DNA of 64,000 bases from JAQBVV01 sp965249205 (GCA_965249205.1 CBDFLL010000004.1:124001-188000), one strand, 5' to 3'. Positions 1 to 8,256 are shown, counted from the first letter of the stretch. The notes: generated by a model from the sequence alone, not told the origin. Translations and numbers: made by a program.

Positions 1-452
1 GCCAGAACGAGGCCAGTGAGCACCGCCGGCCACGACAACGGTACGACGACCGTGGCGAACGTGCGGGGCGCCGATGCGCCGAGGCAACGAGCAGCTTCAA
101 TCAGCCGCCTATCGACGGCCGCAAAGCCCGACGCGAACGGGCGCACTGCGAACGGCAAGTTGTACAGCACCGACGCCAGGAGGATCCCGGCGAAGGAAAA
201 CGGAATCGTGCCGCCGAACGCGAAGGCGTAGAGCCGTCCCACGAACGTGTCGGGCCCCGTTGACACCAGAAAGTAGAACCCGAGTACCGTCGGCGGTAGC
301 AGTAGTGGCACAGCGACGGCCGCATCCACGATGGGCCTCCAGGGGCGCGGCGTCGTCGCCAGCCAATAGGCCAGCGGGAGCCCGACAACGGCGAGGATCA
401 GCGTCGTGAGCGCCGCGAGCTTCAGCGTGAGACCAACCGCCACCCAGTCCAA
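1..452 (-). CDS. modB: Molybdate ABC transporter permease ModB (3' part outside window)
   Basis: Inner-membrane permease of the molybdate importer. Reading the minus strand from a TTG at 452 gives a protein beginning MDWVAVGLTLKLAALTT, followed by the conserved block LLPPTVLGFYFLVSTG and an EAA-loop segment (EAARCLGASAPRTFATVVV) that contacts the ATPase. Several hydrophobic helices are visible. The frame stays open to the window edge, so the C-terminus and presumably modC lie outside. The start lies 5 bases beyond the modA stop, consistent with a modAB operon. TTG is chosen because no in-frame ATG or GTG precedes it after the modA stop. Confidence 0.9.
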   Translation of the reverse strand, partial: MDWVAVGLTLKLAALTTLILAVVGLPLAYWLATTPRPWRPIVDAAVAVPLLLPPTVLGFYFLVSTGPDTFVGRLYAFAFGGTIPFSFAGILLASVLYNLPFAVRPFASGFAAVDRRLIEAARCLGASAPRTFATVVVPLSWPAVLTGLVL

Positions 453-457
453 CGCGC

Positions 458-1237
458 CTACCTCACCGGGAGTCCGAATCCGTATGAGGCCAGCAGCTGC
501 CGACCCTCGTCGCTCAGCAAATAGTCGCGAAGCCCCGCTGCACCCGCGCGCGATCTGGCCCAGGGCAGGATCAATCCGCCCTGTGTGAGAGATGGATAGG
601 CGTGCTCTGGAACCTCCCAGAATCGGCCGGTCGCGCGCATGGCTGGCGCGAGCGCCAGTGACTTCGCGATGATGCCGGCGTCGGCCGCGCCGCTTTGCAC
701 GAACTGGGCGGCCTGCGCAACGTTCTCCCCGAGTGCCAGCTTCTGACCGACGTTGTCCCAGAGACCCGCGCCGCGCAGCGCCGCCTCGGCAGCCTGCCCG
801 TATGGGGCGTGGCGCGGGTTGGCGATCGCGATACGGAGCGCGCCGGTCAGCGCACCGAGCCCGTCACGTTCGATCGGAAGGACCGCACGGTTCGGCACCC
901 ACACGACGATGCGGCCGACGGCATAGATGAACAGATCGCGCGCTGAACCGATGCCCCTGGACACAAGGTCGCGCGGGTACGCGACATCCGCCGAGAGATA
1001 CACATCGAAGGGAGCGCGCTGTCGCAGTTGCGCATGCATGCTACCCGACGATCCGTAGGTCGTCTCGACACGGATCGGCTGGCGTCGCGCGGCCAGGCGC
1101 ACGGCGACCTCGTCGAGCGCGAATTTCAAGTCGGCGGCAGCCGCCACTCGCACGGTTGCAGCCGTGGTGTCCGGCGGACCAGAACGCTGGCCGGCCGCGA
1201 GCAGGCCAACGCCGGTCAACAGAACCAGCAGCATCAT
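458..1237 (-). CDS. modA: Molybdate ABC transporter substrate-binding protein ModA
   Basis: Periplasmic molybdate/tungstate-binding protein of about 259 residues. It begins with a hydrophobic signal segment (MMLLVLLTGVGLLAAG), then the family pattern VRVAAAADLKFALDEVA and the oxyanion-binding YGSSGSM, and later DAGIIAKSLA. The open frame extends to an ATG at 1297, but that would place the AT-rich operator inside the gene, and the residues it adds (MILNRLSYRLKSYY) do not look like a signal peptide. The ATG at 1237 is therefore preferred. It is followed directly by modB and is divergent from the HTH-Mop regulator at 1387. Confidence 0.9.
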   Translation of the reverse strand: MMLLVLLTGVGLLAAGQRSGPPDTTAATVRVAAAADLKFALDEVAVRLAARRQPIRVETTYGSSGSMHAQLRQRAPFDVYLSADVAYPRDLVSRGIGSARDLFIYAVGRIVVWVPNRAVLPIERDGLGALTGALRIAIANPRHAPYGQAAEAALRGAGLWDNVGQKLALGENVAQAAQFVQSGAADAGIIAKSLALAPAMRATGRFWEVPEHAYPSLTQGGLILPWARSRAGAAGLRDYLLSDEGRQLLASYGFGLPVR

Positions 1238-1241
1238 TCGC

Positions 1242-1307
1242 ACGGTATATGTAATATAGTATGATTTAAGTCGATATGAAAGTCGATTTAGTATCATTAC
1301 TTACCGT
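1242..1307. promoter_or_regulatory. Probable molybdate-responsive operator between modA and its regulator
   Basis: A strikingly AT-rich island in GC-rich surroundings. The outer arms ACGGTA (1242-1247) and TACCGT (1302-1307) are inverted, and an internal AGTCGAT repeat occurs. The left arm CGGTATAT resembles the ModE box CGNTATATA known from Escherichia coli. It lies just upstream of modA and about 80 bases upstream of the divergent HTH-Mop regulator, so repression of both directions is likely. The assignment of the binding protein is inference. Confidence 0.55.
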
Positions 1308-1386
1308 ACCAGCCCAGTTCCAGACCACAGTTCCGGCACGAGACAGCCGATTTCCGGCACCGCACGCCGCAGGCGGCAGTTTCTAG

Positions 1387-1809
1387 ATGCCGCTGCTCAC
1401 GGTCCGCGCAGCCGCGGAAAGGCTGGGGGTCAGCTACTCAACGTTCAAGCAGTGGATCTATAAAGGCTCGGTTCGATCCGTCCGAACCAGTGGCGGCCAT
1501 CACCGCATCACGGAGGCGGAGATCGAACGTCTGCTGGCCGCGCAGGGACGCGTCGCTTCCTCACCGCTTGCGGCTACACGTACCGCGGGTGTCGTCGTGG
1601 CCATCAGCGGGAGAAATCAGCTCCGGGGAATCGTCGAGGAAGTCCGAGTGGAGGGCCTGCTGGCCCAGATCCGGCTGCGAATCGGCGATCAGCGATTGAC
1701 GGCGGTCATCACGCGCGATGCCGTCGAGGAACTAAAGCTGAAACGTGGTCGTCCCGCGCTGGCGATTATCAAGTCCACCGAAGTCATGATCGCGCGCGAA
1801 GCGGGCTAG
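1387..1809 (+). CDS. HTH-Mop transcriptional regulator of molybdate uptake
   Basis: A 140-residue protein. Residues 1-50 form a MerR/excisionase-type helix-turn-helix (LTVRAAAERLGVSYSTFKQW, then the wing SGGHHRIT). Residues about 65-135 match a Mop/TOBE molybdate-binding domain (SGRNQLRGIVEEV, then ITRDAVEELKLKRG and the IIKSTEVMI end typical of Mop). This architecture suits a single-domain ModE substitute that senses molybdate and controls the divergent modAB genes through the operator at 1242-1307. No clear Shine-Dalgarno is visible. Its stop codon TAG is part of the CTAG target where the neighbouring insertion sequence landed, so the protein is intact. Confidence 0.85.
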   Translation: MPLLTVRAAAERLGVSYSTFKQWIYKGSVRSVRTSGGHHRITEAEIERLLAAQGRVASSPLAATRTAGVVVAISGRNQLRGIVEEVRVEGLLAQIRLRIGDQRLTAVITRDAVEELKLKRGRPALAIIKSTEVMIAREAG

Positions 1810-3104
1810 CAGGCTGCTGAAGAACCCGGGTGATCGGGCCGTTTTCTAAGGATCATGCGAGTCACCACCGACCGACAACGGTGCGCACGGCTGTGCGCTG
1901 GCCCCGATCAAGGGGCCGGCGACACGCGCGGCCGGTGATCAGGGACACCTCGCCTCCAGATTCCGCAGCCGGACCAAGTTATAGACCGTGGCGGCGAAGG
2001 TAAGCTGCCAATCCACGAGGGCGACACCGCGATGCCGGAGTTTGCGCAAGCCGCCGACGGTCTTCATCCAGCCAAAGACCTGTTCTACGAGTTTCCGTTT
2101 CCGCTGACTGACGTGATAGCCCGCATGCCGCGTGGTCCGGCCATCGATCGCACTCCAGCGGACCTTCTGAGCAACGTGGGGCGTGACGGCCCGGATACGG
2201 ACAGCGGCCACAAAGCTTGCCACATCGTAGCCCTTGTCCGCCCCGACCGTGCTGCCCGGCGGCGCGCTGGCCTCCAGCAACAGCGCCGCTGCCTCGCGTT
2301 CGGCGGTCCCCGTCGCGTGAGTCGCGCAGACGTTGGCGACAAGTCCCTGTCGATTGTCCAGCAGCACGTGGCCCAGATACGCCAGCTTGGCTTCCTTCCC
2401 CTGGCCCTTCCGAGGCAGCATCGCCTCCGGATCGGTCGTCGACTGGTGCGTGTCGTTGCGCCGCCGCTCCCCGTGGAAGTTGACCGTGGGATTCCCGGGG
2501 TCATCGGGCGGGTCGCTCTCCGCCGCGTCCCGGCACCGAAAGCTCTTCAGGCTGGCCCACGCTTCCAATTGGGTCCCATCCACAGTGAAGTGTTCGTCCG
2601 AGAGCAGCCCGGCCGCCCGCGCGTGGGCCTGCACCGCATCAAAGAAGGCGGCCGCGAGATCGCCCGCCAGCAGCCGGTCGCGATTCTTGGTAAACGTGGT
2701 GGGATGCCAAACCGGGTCGTCCAAATTCAAGCCCACGAACCAGCGGAACAGCAGGTTGTAATTGAGCTCTTCCATCAGCAGCCGCTCGCTCCGCACCGTG
2801 TAGAGCACCTGCAGCAACAACGCGCGCAGCAGCTGTTCCGGCGGGATCGACGGACGCCCTGTGTTGGCGTACAGGCCGGCGAACCTGCGCGACATCGTTC
2901 TCAGCGCTTCGTCCGTCAGCGCGCGAACCGCGCGGAGCGGATGGTCGGCTGGCACGCGCTGTTCCGGCGACAGGTAGCTGAACATGTGAGTGCTTTGCTC
3001 ATCGTGTCCGCGCATGATGGGGCTCCCTTCAGCGGTGTTGGGAGCATGGTAGTACGCCGGGATCGATCTGTCGATCCCATTTCACGGAGTTTTTCAGCAG
3101 CCTG
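1810..3104 (-). mobile_element. IS5/IS1182-like insertion sequence, 1295 bp, intact
   Basis: Bounded by imperfect terminal inverted repeats: CAGGCTGCTGAAGAAC at 1810 and its near-complement ending at 3104 (GTTTTTCAGCAGCCTG). It is flanked by a 4-bp direct repeat CTAG at 1806-1809 and 3105-3108, read as the target duplication. One transposase gene fills the element. The left CTAG contains the regulator stop codon TAG, so the insertion destroyed nothing. Confidence 0.9.
1939..3015 (-). CDS. DDE transposase (DUF772 + DDE_Tnp_1 type)
   Basis: A 358-residue cut-and-paste transposase. The N-terminal part (LSPEQRVPADHPLRAVR, then GRPSIPPEQLLRALLLQ) is the DUF772 region. The catalytic part shows HFTVDGTQLEAWASLKSF (first acidic residue), GADKGYDVASF (second Asp) and RKRKLVEQVFGWMKTVGGLRKLRHRG (third acidic residue with the YREK-like block). 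The frame is undamaged, so the element may be active. It is encoded opposite to the interrupted locus. Assignment to IS5 versus IS1182 would need a database comparison. Confidence 0.92.
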   Translation of the reverse strand: MRGHDEQSTHMFSYLSPEQRVPADHPLRAVRALTDEALRTMSRRFAGLYANTGRPSIPPEQLLRALLLQVLYTVRSERLLMEELNYNLLFRWFVGLNLDDPVWHPTTFTKNRDRLLAGDLAAAFFDAVQAHARAAGLLSDEHFTVDGTQLEAWASLKSFRCRDAAESDPPDDPGNPTVNFHGERRRNDTHQSTTDPEAMLPRKGQGKEAKLAYLGHVLLDNRQGLVANVCATHATGTAEREAAALLLEASAPPGSTVGADKGYDVASFVAAVRIRAVTPHVAQKVRWSAIDGRTTRHAGYHVSQRKRKLVEQVFGWMKTVGGLRKLRHRGVALVDWQLTFAATVYNLVRLRNLEARCP

Positions 3105-3139
3105 CTAGAGGTCGACCGCGCGTGGTCGGCGTCACTCCA

Positions 3140-3330
3140 TCTCCCCCCCCCGTTTGCCAAAGTCAGAGGCGTCTTATGTGGGTTGCCAGCAGGCGCCCCA
3201 AATCAACCGTGAACTGCTGATCTATCGCGCTGGAGGAAGGCCTTGATTCATCACATCCGCTGTTTCTGGCGCCCGGGCCGGGCGCTGACTCTCGCCATGG
3301 CGACGCTGGGAGCGTTGCTCTTCTCCGTCG
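3140..3330 (+). repeat. Duplicated leader cassette, copy 1 (5' region plus signal peptide)
   Basis: This segment closely resembles 5186-5370. Shared blocks are a C-run followed by TTTGCC, GGCGTCTTAT, GGGTTGCC(A/G)GCAGGCGCCC, CCGTGAACTGCT, CGC(G/A)CTGGAGGAAG, then the TTG start and the coding sequence for the signal peptide. The conservation continues through the coding start, so promoter, ribosome binding site and export signal were copied together in front of two unrelated mature proteins. Confidence 0.8.
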
Positions 3331-4898
3331 CTCCAGCCTCCGCTCAGATCGCCTACATCCCAGTTGATAAACCGGGGAACAAGGTGGTTGTTTACGACTT
3401 CGGCACAAACACTGAGGTTACAGCGATCACAGGGTTCTCAAGGCCGTTAGGCGTCGCGGTCCGGCCGGGCGGCGCCGAGGTGTACATCTCCGAATTGTTG
3501 ACTGGCAAGCTCAAGGTTATCGAAACCGCGACGAACACCATCACCACCGAAATCCCCATCGGATTCGGTGCGTATTGGGTGGTATTCACCCCTGATGGGT
3601 CGACCGCTTATGTCTCACACCTTAACCCTGGTAGCAATATTGACGTCATCGATACGGATACCCAGACGAATATTGGGACCATTCCGGGCACCGTCTTCCA
3701 TGGTGGAATGGCGGTGAGCGCAGACGGATCGACGCTGTACGCCTCAAGCTGGTTTGGGACTCCCGGTAAAGTCTCCGTGATCAGTACTGGTACGAACACG
3801 GTGACATCGACGTTCTCGACCGTCCAAGAACCTGGTGGCGTGCACCTCAGCCCGGACGAACAGCGGCTCTACGTCATGGGATCCCGGACGGGGGCAAGCC
3901 AGGCCCTCAGGGTGCACGACCTCACCCCTGGGGCAACGTTTGGTGACGTGATCTCGAATACTCCACTGACAGGCCCGAGCGAGCAGGGAGCTCTCAGTCC
4001 AGACGGCAACAGGTTCTTTGCGCCGGATGCCAACAGCGCCAATTTGCACGTCGTCGATACAACGACCGCTCTCCCGCTCGCGCCCGAAGCGGGCAGTCCT
4101 TACGTCCTTCCATCGTTTCGCAACGTTGGGGCCGCGTTCACTCCGGATGGAAGCCGGCTGCTGATCGCGAATACGTCCACGAAGGATGTCATCCTCGTCG
4201 ACGCCGCCGCTCCATCCACAGTGATTCACACGGTGCCCATGGGTAGTGCCGTCTGGATGTACGGCAATCCGTTCCTCCCGCCGAACCCGGACGTCGACGG
4301 CGACGGCGTCCTGAACGAGGACGATCTCTGTCCGGACACGCCGGCGGGAGCCGCGGTGAACGCAGACGGGTGTAGCCTCGCGCAGCTCCAGGGACCGCCG
4401 GGAGCTGACGGCGTCAACGGCGCGACCGGGGCGACCGGACCGGCGGGCGCGACGGGCAGCCAGGGAATCCAGGGAATCCCGGGGGCGCCCGGCGCCACGG
4501 GCGCCACGGGTGACGCAGGGCCGGCGGGGCCAGCAGGGCCGCCGGGAGCCACCGGCGCCGCGGGCGCGACCGGCAGCAGCGGTGAGCAGGGCATCCAGGG
4601 CGTCCCAGGAACTACGGGCGCAACCGGTGCCACGGGGGCGCAGGGCATCCCGGGGATCCCCGGTGCGACCGGCGCCGAAGGGGCGCAGGGTGAGGGCCTG
4701 CAACCGGGGTCGCTGTTGATGCTTCCGGCTGGCTCGCCGGCACCCGCGGGCTATACCCTCATCGACACGTTCGAACTCAATCCGCAGCGACCGGGCTCCG
4801 CGAAGTCGTCCGGCAAGTCCTCTAGCAAGTCCTCTAGCAAGTCCTCCAAGGGGGGCGGAAACGGGAGGCTCGCGGTCGACGTCTACGTTCGCGACTAG
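3243..4898 (+). CDS. Exported beta-propeller protein with TSP3 and collagen-like repeats
   Basis: A 551-residue protein. Residues 1-35 are a signal peptide ending ASA. About 36-345 form a YVTN-type beta-propeller (repeated PDGSTAYVS, TNTVTSTF, LSPDEQRLYV motifs). Residues 349-377 are a calcium-binding thrombospondin type 3 repeat (DVDGDGVLNEDDLCPDT). Residues 384-485 are Gly-X-Y collagen-like repeats rich in GATGATG and GIQGIPG, followed by SLLMLPAGSPAPAGY and a Ser-Lys-rich run (SGKSSSKSSSKSSK). The TTG start is fixed by GGAGGAAGG just upstream and by the parallel arrangement in the next gene. Likely a secreted or surface structural protein; function unknown. Confidence 0.85.
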   Translation: MIHHIRCFWRPGRALTLAMATLGALLFSVAPASAQIAYIPVDKPGNKVVVYDFGTNTEVTAITGFSRPLGVAVRPGGAEVYISELLTGKLKVIETATNTITTEIPIGFGAYWVVFTPDGSTAYVSHLNPGSNIDVIDTDTQTNIGTIPGTVFHGGMAVSADGSTLYASSWFGTPGKVSVISTGTNTVTSTFSTVQEPGGVHLSPDEQRLYVMGSRTGASQALRVHDLTPGATFGDVISNTPLTGPSEQGALSPDGNRFFAPDANSANLHVVDTTTALPLAPEAGSPYVLPSFRNVGAAFTPDGSRLLIANTSTKDVILVDAAAPSTVIHTVPMGSAVWMYGNPFLPPNPDVDGDGVLNEDDLCPDTPAGAAVNADGCSLAQLQGPPGADGVNGATGATGPAGATGSQGIQGIPGAPGATGATGDAGPAGPAGPPGATGAAGATGSSGEQGIQGVPGTTGATGATGAQGIPGIPGATGAEGAQGEGLQPGSLLMLPAGSPAPAGYTLIDTFELNPQRPGSAKSSGKSSSKSSSKSSKGGGNGRLAVDVYVRD

Positions 4899-4930
4899 CT
4901 GACCGGCGCTGCTAGCCGCACGTATGTGAA

Positions 4931-4966
4931 CCGTATGTCGGGTCGCTTCAGCGACCCGGCATACGG
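4931..4966 (+). terminator. Strong hairpin terminator, copy 1
   Basis: CCGTATGTCGGGTCGC (4931-4946) pairs with GCGACCCGGCATACGG (4951-4966) around a TTCA loop, giving a 16-bp stem with one G-T pair. It lies about 30 bases after the stop codon of the beta-propeller gene. A second copy with the same stem follows the next gene. There is no long T-run, so intrinsic termination is probable but not certain. Confidence 0.7.
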
Positions 4967-5185
4967 CCTTTCCGGTCTCCTGATTTCAAGGTGGCTGCGA
5001 CGAGGGATATCGAACCGGTTCTCGTTGGCGAGACGGGTTCGGCGACCACCCAAGGCGACTCCAAGTACCACTTTGGTGTGCTTGATGACACATTCGCCTT
5101 GTGTTACCGTTTGTGGGATTTAGGCAAGTCGATGGATGGCGCTGAGTTGGCCACGCTAAGTCGGCCACACGCGTCAGCGTCAGAC

Positions 5186-5370
5186 CCTCCCCCCCTTTGC
5201 CGGAATCGGCGGCGTCTTATTCGGGTTGCCGGCAGGCGCCCTTCACCCGTGAACTGCTAATCCATCGCACTGGAGGAAGATCTTGACTCATCACATCCGC
5301 CGTTTCTGGCGCCCGCGCCGAACGCAGACTCTCGCCATCGCGACGCTGGGGGCGTTGCTCTTCTGTCTCT
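5186..5370 (+). repeat. Duplicated leader cassette, copy 2 (5' region plus signal peptide)
   Basis: Homologous to 3140-3330 across the untranslated leader, the CTGGAGGAAGA ribosome binding site, the TTG start and the first ~30 codons. The encoded N-terminus (MTHHIRRFWRPRRTQTLAIA) differs from copy 1 at few positions. The mature parts of the two proteins are unrelated, so similarity ends near 5370. Confidence 0.8.
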
Positions 5371-7520
5371 TCGTCGACGGCAGCGTCGCGCAGGCCCAGG
5401 TATTCGAGGCCAAGATAGCCGATGCCCCCCCCAAGTCGAACGACGAGTTCGGCTTCGCGGTGGCGCTCAACGGCGACACTCTCCTGATCGGCGCCTCCGG
5501 TAACGACGATTTTGGATCTCGCTCCGGCAAGGTCGATGTCTACCTCCGCAGCGGCGGGGTATGGAGCTATCAATCGACGTTGCGCCCAGCCGACAAGGCG
5601 AAGAGCGACTCCTTTGGCAACGCGGTGGCGATCAGCGCCGACGGCAACACTGCGGTGATCGGCGCCTGGAACAAGAACAGTTTCGAGGGCGCGGCGTACG
5701 TCTTCACCCGCGACGGCCTAGGGGCATGGAGCGAGCAGGCGAAGCTGCTACCCCCGGACCTTGTCCCTGTTCCGAATTCTCCTTTTGTGCAATACGGCAG
5801 CTCGGTGGCGATCAGTGGCGAGACCGTGGTGGTTGGGGCCATGAATGAGAGCAGCGCGGGCAATCGAGCTGGCGCGGTATACGTATTCACACGCACGGGT
5901 ACGACGTGGACTCAGCAGGGGCCGAAGCTGGTGCCATCCAGTCCTGTGTTTGCAGCCCGCATGGGCAGCTCGGTGTCGATCGAGGGTGACACTGCCGTGT
6001 TCGGAGCCCCCGAACAATTCGGCAAGGGCTCGGCGTACGTGTTCAACCGCGATAGCGGGGGGGTATGGACCGAGCAGTTGAACCTGCGGGACGTGCTTGA
6101 TCTGTCGGACCAGCCGACTCTCAGAGTCTTCGGCGGCTCGGTGGCCCTTGAAGGCGACACCGCGCTGATCGGCGCCCAGTATGATGATCAAGACGCAGTT
6201 GCCGCTGGCGCCGCGTATGTGTTTACCCGCAACCCCCTGGGAGTGTGGACCAAGCAGGCGCGGCTCGCCTCGCCGTTGGCACTTAATGGGTTCGGTTTCA
6301 GCGTCGCCCTTGAGGGCGACACCGCGCTGATCGGCGACGAGGGCGGGACAAACACCGCGGCCTTCTTTTCGCGTTCCTCCGGCGTGTGGAGCCAGGGGGC
6401 AGTTGTGGGCTCGAATCAACCTGTCGCCACCAACTTTGGCCACTCGATAGCGCTCAGTGCTGGCACGGCCGCAATCGGCGCTCTTCGTGACCGCCCTGTT
6501 GGATGCGAAACTCAGGCCCAAGCTTTTTGGCCCTGCGGCGCGGTATACGTCTTTGTGGGCGTCGGGACCGGCCCCTCGAACGAACCGCCTGAGATCACGG
6601 TCAATTCGCCCTACGTACTGGAGGGTGACACCACGGGCGGCTACGACAACAGCGGGGGCCTTGTTGCCAGCGCCGCGGGCGTGTCGGCAACCGATACGGA
6701 GGACGACGCCGTTCCCACACCGGTCGCCTTGACCAACGACGCGCCGCTCGCCGTCCTGCCGCTCGGCGACACCACGGTCACATGGACCGCCACCGACAGC
6801 GAGGGTCTGACCGACGAGGGCGAGCAGACGGTAACCGTCGAAGATACGACGGCACCGAACATCACTGTGCCGCTGGACATCACCGAGGAGGCCACGTCGC
6901 CGGACGGCAATGACGTTGACTTCGCGACGTCGACGAGCGACATCGTCGATGCGAGTCCGACCGTGTCGTGCACATCGGACTTGGGCGACACCGTCTCGGG
7001 CGACACATTCCCGCTGGGGACCACGACGGTGGAGTGCACGGCCATCGACGCGAGCGAGAACGACAACTCCTCGTCGTTTAACGTGACCATCGAGGACACG
7101 ACGCCGCCGACGGTGGACAGCGATGTTCCGGAGACGATCGTGCCGCCCGACGCTCCGATCTCCTTCACGGCCACGGCGACCGACAACGGCACGGCGAACC
7201 CGACCGTGACGATCACCTCGTTCGAGTGCTGGGCCATCAACGGCGCTGGCAAGCGGATCGACAAGAGTGAGTCCTGCGTGGTGAGCATCGACGGCGCAAC
7301 GATCACGATCCTCGACTCGGGCGGTGTCGGTGATCACATCGACTGGACCGTCACAGCTAGCGATGGCAGCGACGACAGCGACGATGCCACCGCAAACTTC
7401 GGCGTCGTGGTTGTGAACCCTGGAAGAGGCGGCGGCGGCGGCAACGCCGGCGGCAACGGTGGCGGGAACGGCAACAACGCCGGCGGGAACGGTCGTGGCA
7501 ACGGCAGGGGCCGGCGGTAG
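5283..7520 (+). CDS. Exported FG-GAP repeat and HYR domain protein
   Basis: A 745-residue protein. Residues 1-39 are a signal peptide (ends VAQAQ). About 40-430 contain seven FG-GAP/integrin-alpha-like repeats built on FG-(S/N)-VAL-GDT-LIGA followed by AYVFTR and GVWT. About 440-610 hold Ig-like/HYR modules (LPLGDTTVTWTATDSEG, then FPLGTTTVECTAIDASEN). The last ~33 residues are a Gly/Asn/Arg-rich tail. It probably folds as a secreted beta-propeller with Ig-like stalks, possibly for adhesion. The TTG start and ribosome binding site are duplicated from the upstream gene. Confidence 0.85.
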   Translation: MTHHIRRFWRPRRTQTLAIATLGALLFCLFVDGSVAQAQVFEAKIADAPPKSNDEFGFAVALNGDTLLIGASGNDDFGSRSGKVDVYLRSGGVWSYQSTLRPADKAKSDSFGNAVAISADGNTAVIGAWNKNSFEGAAYVFTRDGLGAWSEQAKLLPPDLVPVPNSPFVQYGSSVAISGETVVVGAMNESSAGNRAGAVYVFTRTGTTWTQQGPKLVPSSPVFAARMGSSVSIEGDTAVFGAPEQFGKGSAYVFNRDSGGVWTEQLNLRDVLDLSDQPTLRVFGGSVALEGDTALIGAQYDDQDAVAAGAAYVFTRNPLGVWTKQARLASPLALNGFGFSVALEGDTALIGDEGGTNTAAFFSRSSGVWSQGAVVGSNQPVATNFGHSIALSAGTAAIGALRDRPVGCETQAQAFWPCGAVYVFVGVGTGPSNEPPEITVNSPYVLEGDTTGGYDNSGGLVASAAGVSATDTEDDAVPTPVALTNDAPLAVLPLGDTTVTWTATDSEGLTDEGEQTVTVEDTTAPNITVPLDITEEATSPDGNDVDFATSTSDIVDASPTVSCTSDLGDTVSGDTFPLGTTTVECTAIDASENDNSSSFNVTIEDTTPPTVDSDVPETIVPPDAPISFTATATDNGTANPTVTITSFECWAINGAGKRIDKSESCVVSIDGATITILDSGGVGDHIDWTVTASDGSDDSDDATANFGVVVVNPGRGGGGGNAGGNGGGNGNNAGGNGRGNGRGRR

Positions 7521-7575
7521 GCCCAGCTAGACCGTAGTACTAAGGCGGGGCCGGGTGGCCGGAGGCGCCCGGCCC

Positions 7576-7617
7576 ATGCTTCCCAGGTTCGCGATCGACG
7601 TCTATATCCAGAACTAG
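7576..7617 (+). pseudogene. Orphaned C-terminal module of the upstream paralogue
   Basis: After the stop of the FG-GAP gene an in-phase string ending RFAIDVYIQN plus stop is readable, directly followed by AGACCGGCACTGCTAG. The beta-propeller gene ends RLAVDVYVRD, followed by TGACCGGCGCTGCTAG. The match shows that the 3' cassette (last codons, stop, spacer, hairpin) was once shared and is now detached from the FG-GAP reading frame. Confidence 0.6.
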
Positions 7618-7630
7618 CAGACCGGCACTG

Positions 7631-7718
7631 CTAGCGCGGGTTTCACTGCGGATTCCCTCGACCTGCGGACGCGGACACTGAATGCGTCGGAGCTACGCGC
7701 TCATGAAACCCGCGCTAG
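7631..7718. mobile_element. Miniature inverted-repeat element in CTAG (filled site)
   Basis: An 80-bp core (7635-7714) has terminal inverted repeats CGCGGGTTTCA and TGAAACCCGCG, and is flanked by CTAG at 7631-7634 and 7715-7718. The paralogous spacer after the beta-propeller gene reads CGCTG-CTAG-CCGCACGTAT with no insert, while here CACTG-CTAG-[core]-CTAG-CCGCACGTAT. This is a clean empty-site/filled-site pair, supporting a transposition event with a 4-bp target duplication. No coding capacity. Confidence 0.75.
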
Positions 7719-7733
7719 CCGCACGTATCTGAA

Positions 7734-7772
7734 CCGTATGTCGGGTCGCTCCAGTAGCGACCCGGCATACGG
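7734..7772 (+). terminator. Strong hairpin terminator, copy 2
   Basis: CCGTATGTCGGGTCGCT (7734-7750) pairs with AGCGACCCGGCATACGG (7756-7772) around a 5-base loop. It is the counterpart of the hairpin at 4931-4966 and probably terminates the FG-GAP gene. Confidence 0.7.
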
Positions 7773-7809
7773 CCCTTCACGACATTCACCACTCCACAAC
7801 TCACGCTAG

Positions 7810-8093
7810 CAGCGGTTTCAGAACCTCACTGCGGGTGGAGGCGGACGGGGCCCAGTAGTCGCCACGGGACATGAGACGTGGTACCTCCGGCGCAAACCGT
7901 AGTCAGGCGCCAGCCGCGTAGCGCGGCTTAGCCGCGACGCGAGGAAAGACGTGCCCTTCGTATCCGTGCGTAATCCGAGCGGAGCCGGTTTGCAGAGGAG
8001 GTGCCGCGTCTCGTGTCCCGTGACTGATCTGACAAGGGTGAGCGCGAATAGGGCTGTTCGCGGTCAGGATCCACCGGGAGGTTAGGAAACCGC
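7810..8093. repeat. ~285-bp repeat, copy 1, upstream of hicBA
   Basis: Nearly the same sequence recurs at 8763-9072 in direct orientation. Shared landmarks include GCGGACGGGGCCC, GACATGAGACGTGGTACCTC, CGTAGTCAGGCGCCAGCC and CCGTGACTGATCT. The ends carry imperfect inverted repeats: AGCGGTTTCAGAACCTC near 7811 and the complement of AGCGGTTTCCTAACCTCC near 8093. No convincing protein is encoded. It preceded hicBA either as a mobile element or as a duplicated flank. Confidence 0.75.
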
Positions 8094-8256
8094 TCACGAC
8101 GAGACCACGTCGCGCCGTTTCGCGGCGTCCAGCGCGCTCACGCCATCGGACAGATCGAAGCGCTTCGAAATGGGCGGCAGCACGCTGCCACTTCCCGCTT
8201 CGAGCGCCTCAACCGAGGAGTCACAGGATCTCGAATCGTGGCGCCGACCCGATTGC

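Noticed and set aside
4384..4700. Possible CRISPR-like or tandem repeat array
   Set aside because: The periodicity is the Gly-X-Y codon repeat of the collagen-like region, with no spacers of uniform length.
5748..7337. 529-codon minus-strand open frame
   Set aside because: Antisense to the FG-GAP/HYR gene, whose repeats and signal peptide are clear; the antisense product is Arg-rich with no domain.
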